From the NCBI RefSeq assembly GCF_041902845.1, contig NZ_CP159486.1, forward strand, positions 992,001 through 1,056,000: DNA of 64,000 nucleotides, given 5' to 3'. Position 1 is the first letter of the stretch. Every line of letters begins with the position of its first letter. The notes beneath the pieces were generated by a model that had not been told where the DNA came from, did no database searches, and saw nothing but the letters and a program-made list of their open reading frames with translations. This DNA is from Limibacterium fermenti (GTDB taxonomy: Bacteria; Bacteroidota; Bacteroidia; Bacteroidales; Dysgonomonadaceae). Shown in pieces: positions 60,634-64,000 of the stretch. Both the position numbers and the translations under genes were made by a program.

Positions 60634-60747
60634 ACAGGCGAACAAACAGGCGAACAACAGGCGAACAAAATCTGCTTTTTGGAAGCGCGAGTTACCCCCC
60701 CATAATCCAAAAAAACAACCAAAAAACAGCCTTTTTTGCGCGAGTTA
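60634..60747 (+). repeat. Repeated sequences at the prophage left end
   Basis: Three tandem copies of ACAGGCGAACAA (60634, 60646 and a shifted third at 60658) are followed by two direct copies of GCGCGAGTTA at 60685-60694 and 60738-60747, 53 bp apart, each after a run CTTTTT. Repeated end sites of this kind are where Mu-type transposases bind. Confidence 0.6.
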
Positions 60748-60885
60748 TACCCTTTATTCTATATGGTGTTTTGTGATTGGTTTGCATTATATTGTTGATA
60801 GATAGTTGAATATGTGTAAATCTAATTGATTCTGCTATAGAAAAACGTGTGCGCGTATTGAAAAGGATGAAATAAAGGGATATTA

Positions 60886-61329
60886 TTATTTTTTATTCTG
60901 CTCTTTTACATAATCTATTTTCTGCTCAGCAACCATAGGTATAGATATATTAGTTTTTCTGCCTGTTTTTTTGTGTAACTCTCTTAATTCTTCATTTTCC
61001 TTCTTTAGTATGGCATTTTCAGCCGATAGATCACATATTTTATTAATCAGTTCTTTCGTGGTTTCGTTTGTTTTTGTGTTTTCAGGAAAAAGCAAAGAAG
61101 ACGTTTTTTCTTTTGCTAATTTTGATTCTTTGCCAGTTATCAGCCAAGTCAGGTCTATATCTACACATTTTGTGAAAACTAAATCATAATCGATACTATT
61201 CCTTTTATACCAATTAGTAATCGTATTGGGCGCAACGCCTAAAAAACGGGCTAATTCTGAGTTTCCAGCTAAATTATAAGCTTCTTTTAGCCTATCTAAT
61301 ATTTGCGACTTATTTATTTTATTTCCCAT
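60886..61329 (-). CDS. CI-like phage repressor
   Basis: A 147-residue protein with an N-terminal helix-turn-helix of the phage CI type (ILDRLKEAYNLAGNSELARF then LGVAPNTITNWYKRNSIDYD, about 10-49). It includes the LTWLITGKES end characteristic of CI-like domains, and a C-terminal coiled coil (LSAENAILKKENEELRELHK, about 100-119). It lacks a peptidase domain, so induction is not by self-cleavage. It is transcribed leftward from the prophage end, opposite the transposase, as the repressor of Mu-like phages is. Confidence 0.85.
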   Translation of the reverse strand: MGNKINKSQILDRLKEAYNLAGNSELARFLGVAPNTITNWYKRNSIDYDLVFTKCVDIDLTWLITGKESKLAKEKTSSLLFPENTKTNETTKELINKICDLSAENAILKKENEELRELHKKTGRKTNISIPMVAEQKIDYVKEQNKK

Positions 61330-61376
61330 TTTGTGAAAATAATATCGATTTTATTTGGATAATTTCCCAAATTGTG
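61322..61376 (+). promoter_or_regulatory. Operator candidates between repressor and early genes
   Basis: TTTCCCATTTTGTG (61322-61335, overlapping the repressor start) and TTTCCCAAATTGTG (61363-61376) are direct repeats with two mismatches, 41 bp apart (about four helical turns). The space contains AT-rich promoter-like sequence for both directions. Confidence 0.5.
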
Positions 61377-61435
61377 TGATATTTGTCGTGTTGTTTTTGA
61401 CAAAGGTATAAATAATACAATAAATAGTCTTGAAT

Positions 61436-61639
61436 ATGGCGACAAAAATTTTTACAAGTACAGAAATTAAAGATTTGAAAGTTGCGGCATTGGCCCGGAA
61501 ATACAAATGCTCTGACGATTACGTTCGGAGGGTATTAAAAGGAGATCGTGAGCGAAACACAGAGCTCGCGCAAAGTATAGTGAAAGATGCTATTGACGCA
61601 TTGGAAATAATCGAACGAAAAACATTGATAACAGCATGA
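61436..61639 (+). CDS. Small helix-turn-helix phage protein (Ner/Cro-like)
   Basis: A 67-residue protein from the ATG at 61436. The stretch VAALARKYKCSDDYVRRVLK (about 16-35) is a good helix-turn-helix, and a charged helix follows (ELAQSIVKDAIDALEIIERK). Its position, first in the rightward early operon and opposite the CI-like repressor, is that of Ner or Cro in transposable phages. The role is inferred from position. The last codon overlaps the next start by four bases (ATGA). Confidence 0.7.
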   Translation: MATKIFTSTEIKDLKVAALARKYKCSDDYVRRVLKGDRERNTELAQSIVKDAIDALEIIERKTLITA

Positions 61640-61818
61640 AAGCAAAGATCATTCTATTTAATTGGAGTTTGAGCATCTTCGGACTATGCGTTGATGCGGA
61701 ACGATCGCCGTTTTGGGCGGTAATGGTTGGATTTGCTTGGTTTGCGGCATCTACCTTGATACTGATTCATGCAGACCGGAAAGGGACAATGGATAATTTG
61801 AAACGTAATTTTAAATAG
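61636..61818 (+). CDS. Small phage membrane protein
   Basis: A 60-residue product with one or two hydrophobic segments (IILFNWSLSIFGLCV and FWAVMVGFAWFAASTLILIH) and a basic tail (DRKGTMDNLKRNFK). It overlaps the preceding gene by 4 bp, which supports its being real. Its function is unknown; small early membrane proteins in phages may act in superinfection exclusion. Confidence 0.55.
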   Translation: MKAKIILFNWSLSIFGLCVDAERSPFWAVMVGFAWFAASTLILIHADRKGTMDNLKRNFK

Positions 61819-61825
61819 ATGAATT

Positions 61826-62026
61826 ATGAAAACTGAAACTAAAAGAGAGAGCGTGTTCATGCAAATGCGAAATGGCACAAGAACCGGTGAAGGTTCTTTC
61901 AATATGGCACTGGCCGAACTTTTCTATAAGGCGGACAATGGTAATAAGCGGAAACTTGTAAAGGCATTTCCCAATTTTTTTGGTGATGAAGTCCCTGAGT
62001 TTGAAATATACAACGATCAGCTTTAA
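61826..62026 (+). CDS. Hypothetical phage early protein
   Basis: A 66-residue soluble protein (MKTETKRESVFMQMRNGTRT at the N-terminus, AFPNFFGDEVPEFEIYNDQL at the end). Similar short proteins (ALAELFYKADNGNKRKLVKA) occur in many Bacteroidales phages. It has no recognised function. It is in line with its neighbours, 7 bp after the preceding gene. Confidence 0.6.
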   Translation: MKTETKRESVFMQMRNGTRTGEGSFNMALAELFYKADNGNKRKLVKAFPNFFGDEVPEFEIYNDQL

Positions 62027-62037
62027 ACCAATAAGAT

Positions 62038-62460
62038 ATGTGTAAAATTTACGTAGCCAGTAGTTGGAGAAATGAGATTCAGAATATCGTTGTCCAAGCC
62101 CTTCAGCGTTGGGGACATGAGGTCTATGATTTTAAAAATCCATCGGGTCGCACCGGTTTTTCGTGGGCATGGATAGATAAAAATTGGCAAAATTGGAATA
62201 CAAAACAATATCGAGAAGCATTAAATCATCCCTTAGCTGTTTCTGGATTTAAATCAGATTTTAACGCGATGGAATGGGCAAACATCTGTATTATGGTTCT
62301 TCCTTGTGGAAGATCAGCACATACTGAGGCCGGTTGGATGAAGGGAGCCGGAAAAGTTGTTTATGTCCTTCAGTTTTCGTCTGAGGAACCTGAACTAATG
62401 TATAAAATTTACGATGGCATCATTAGTAGCTACGATGAATTAGAAAAAATGTTTTCCTAA
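62038..62460 (+). CDS. Nucleoside 2-deoxyribosyltransferase-like phage protein
   Basis: A 140-residue protein with the flavodoxin-like plan of nucleoside 2-deoxyribosyltransferases and DUF4406 proteins: MCKIYVASSWRNEIQNIVVQ (first strand and loop), HEVYDFKNP, AMEWANICIMVLPCGRSAHT (about 81-100; the acidic residue and the G-R-S-A-H-T-E loop that binds the sugar), and EAGWMKGAGKVVYVLQ. It may cleave or exchange nucleoside or nucleotide bases. Its place in the early operon before the transposase suggests a role in nucleotide metabolism or host take-over. Confidence 0.7.
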   Translation: MCKIYVASSWRNEIQNIVVQALQRWGHEVYDFKNPSGRTGFSWAWIDKNWQNWNTKQYREALNHPLAVSGFKSDFNAMEWANICIMVLPCGRSAHTEAGWMKGAGKVVYVLQFSSEEPELMYKIYDGIISSYDELEKMFS

Positions 62461-62485
62461 AGGTTATATAGGAGCGCTAATAATT

Positions 62486-64000
62486 ATGCAAAAAGAAAGT
62501 CCATACGAATATTACGAAAACAAATTAGGCGTACAAGGCCGCTTCTTGTTCAGCGGCAAAAACGCTCATCCGGATAGTTTATGCCTGATTGGTGAACGTG
62601 GATTTCAAAGGAGAATCGAGCGTGAACAAATAATACGAATAAGGCCTCAGGCACCAAATACCCCAATGTTGGTTTCCTTTGACAGTTTGCCTCATAAATG
62701 GCAAGCAGCAATTGTCAATATATGGGGTAAGGCTGAAAAACAAGCCTTACAGACACTTTTTGAAAAATACTATATCCGGGATATGGATGCATTTTACTTT
62801 TATTCAACATACAAATTTGAAGACCAATTCGGATTAGATCGCGACAAAATCGATGAATACACGATTAATGCTTCCGTATTGAATACGTGCGGAAAAATTT
62901 ACAGCCTTCGCCGAAAATTACGGAAAGAAATGAAAGGCGAGGTGAGACCTATATGGACAATTATCAATACCGAATGCAAACGGTTCAAAGAAGTCGTTGG
63001 TCATGATCTCCCGGATAATGAACGACGTTTACGTGATAAATACAATGGGTACCAAAAAGAAGGATATGGCTTCCTTATCCATAAAGGACATCGGCAAGTA
63101 AATGCGCTTAAGGTAGATGATGAACATCTTGATCTACTTAATAATATGTTCGGAAAAATGGAACATAAACCAACGTACGCTGAAGTAGCGCAAACTTACG
63201 ATGGCTTTTTAGCGGGTTACGTACAAGTAATCAACGAAACAACCGGTGAGGTGTATAACCCGAAAGACTTCAAAAAGTTGAGTCCGGCGACAGTTTACAA
63301 TCATTTATCTAAATGGGAAAACAAAATAGGAAACTATCTCGCACGTAGCGGTGACCGTCAACGATATATGGCTATGTTCAAACCTTATCACAAATTATTG
63401 CAACCCCAATTTGCTGGATCAATCATTTCAGTAGATGACCGGAATCCAGTTTTTGAATACGAGGACGGCAAAAGGATGTGGTTTTATAATGGAATCGACT
63501 TGGGTAGTGAAGCATTCACGTGCTGGGTGTACGGAACGTCAAAGAAAGGAATTATACAGGAATTTTACCGTCAGATGGTGCGGAACTATGCCATGTGGGG
63601 GCTTAGCCTTCCGGCGGAACTCGAAGGCGAATTGAACCTGAACGCCAGCTTTACCGACACATTCCTTAAGGAAGGTAATATGTTCCAGTTTGTAAGGATT
63701 GAGGCGAACAATGCACGAGGCAAACGGATAGAACAATATTACAGGCCTTTGAGGTATCAATACGAAAAAAAGCGGGAAGGTTGGTTGGCGCGGCCATTCG
63801 CCCTGAACGAATCTAACCAGGCACGTACAGATAAAAAGACAATCGTTCCTTTCGATGAGATTGTAAAAGGTTGCTTGAACGACATTCAGAGCTGGAACAA
63901 TACCGAACACAGTAAAATAAAAGGCCTGTCGCGATGGGATGTCTTTCTGGCGATGCAAAACCCCAACCTTCGTCCTATCAATTATCACGGAATACTTCCT
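62486..64000 (+). CDS. Mu-type DDE transposase (3' end outside window)
   Basis: The frame is open from the ATG at 62486 to the right edge, 505 codons. The N-terminal part (about 1-150) would bind the phage ends and contains VSFDSLPHKWQAAIVNIWGK. The catalytic DDE core begins with the first aspartate in SIISVDDRNPVFEYE (about 312-326), continues with FYNGIDLGSEAFTCWVYG and a probable second aspartate in NASFTDTFLKEGN, and has the glutamate in ANNARGKRIEQYYRPLRYQY (about 408-427). A MuA-like C-terminal part (GLSRWDVFLAMQNPNL) follows. An ATPase partner (MuB-like) is expected next, outside the window. Confidence 0.85.
   Translation, partial: MQKESPYEYYENKLGVQGRFLFSGKNAHPDSLCLIGERGFQRRIEREQIIRIRPQAPNTPMLVSFDSLPHKWQAAIVNIWGKAEKQALQTLFEKYYIRDMDAFYFYSTYKFEDQFGLDRDKIDEYTINASVLNTCGKIYSLRRKLRKEMKGEVRPIWTIINTECKRFKEVVGHDLPDNERRLRDKYNGYQKEGYGFLIHKGHRQVNALKVDDEHLDLLNNMFGKMEHKPTYAEVAQTYDGFLAGYVQVINETTGEVYNPKDFKKLSPATVYNHLSKWENKIGNYLARSGDRQRYMAMFKPYHKLLQPQFAGSIISVDDRNPVFEYEDGKRMWFYNGIDLGSEAFTCWVYGTSKKGIIQEFYRQMVRNYAMWGLSLPAELEGELNLNASFTDTFLKEGNMFQFVRIEANNARGKRIEQYYRPLRYQYEKKREGWLARPFALNESNQARTDKKTIVPFDEIVKGCLNDIQSWNNTEHSKIKGLSRWDVFLAMQNPNLRPINYHGILP

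Larger units (their letters stand above)
60600..64000 (+). mobile_element. Left end of a Mu-like (Hankyphage-like) transposable prophage
   Basis: The gene order is that of a transposable phage left end: repeated end sequences, a leftward CI-like repressor, a divergent small helix-turn-helix gene, several tiny early genes and a rightward DDE transposase. The right part lies beyond the window, so its length and cargo are unknown. The resemblance to Hankyphage of Bacteroides is from memory of its gene order. The exact left boundary between about 60511 and 60886 is not resolved. Confidence 0.8.

Noticed and set aside
60600..64000. Diversity-generating retroelement of the prophage
   Set aside because: No reverse transcriptase or template/variable repeat pair lies within the window; it could only be further right.

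Overview
The window reads as chromosome from a host-associated member of the order Bacteroidales (phylum Bacteroidota). The evidence is a SusC/FecR/ECF-sigma unit, a type V (FimA/Mfa1-like) fimbrial locus, TolC/HlyD/ABC-2 exporters, DUF1460 and DUF3575/DUF3868 proteins, and promoters of the Bacteroidota kind (TTTG about 20 bp upstream of TAnnTTTG). A Parabacteroides/Tannerellaceae-like or Bacteroides-like genome is plausible, but the genus cannot be fixed from sequence reading alone.

Layout. 1-5.7 kb (minus strand): an ECF sigma factor, a FecR anti-sigma factor and the N-terminal 962 codons of a SusC-type TonB-dependent transducer. A RelE/ParE-type toxin-antitoxin pair sits between the sigma and anti-sigma genes. 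5.7-7.3 kb: an IS110-family element with about 190 bp of left-end non-coding DNA that could encode a bridge RNA. 7.4-10.3 kb: an AddB-like nuclease. 10.5-14.5 kb: an unusual operon of lysine 2,3-aminomutase, two D-Ala-D-Ala-ligase-like ATP-grasp enzymes and a GNAT acetyltransferase, suggesting a beta-lysine-derived metabolite. 14.6-17.7 kb (minus): L-cysteine desulfidase family protein, methionine aminopeptidase and a membrane-anchored receiver-like protein. 18.1-21.2 kb: three redox enzymes. 21.3-29.8 kb: a divergent AraC regulator and a compact operon with a DarB-like ketosynthase, TolC, HlyD, two ABC ATPases and two ABC-2 permeases. 30.4-38.8 kb: a lipoprotein serpin, class II ribonucleotide reductase, an SGNH-like protein, a Nif3 protein, a zinc-ribbon protein and a DUF1460 protein.

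38.8-56.1 kb is a type V fimbrial locus. It has a frameshifted TPR-LuxR regulator, an AraC regulator, a promoter preceded by five TGTCC half-sites spaced about 21 bp apart, then DUF3575, DUF3868, an anchor-like lipoprotein and six fimbrillin-like lipoproteins. One of these has four fimbrillin domains in tandem and two carry beta-helix-like tails. 56.1-60.2 kb is an accessory patch: a DUF4143 ATPase flanked by a 50-bp duplicated piece of a higA antitoxin gene, the 5'-truncated higA itself, and an AbiEi/AbiEii type IV toxin-antitoxin pair. 60.6 kb to the right edge is the left end of a Mu-like transposable prophage resembling Hankyphage: a divergent CI-like repressor, small early genes, and a DDE transposase that runs off the window.

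A recurring oddity is a family of degenerate intergenic tandem arrays with periods of 7 bp (10261, 12761, 34732), 21 bp (14468, 21207, 29893) and 8 bp (31678). They start at or just after stop codons, and in one case they run into the coding ends of two convergent genes. Coordinates are read by eye from the sequence. Family assignments come from motif recognition without database searches.
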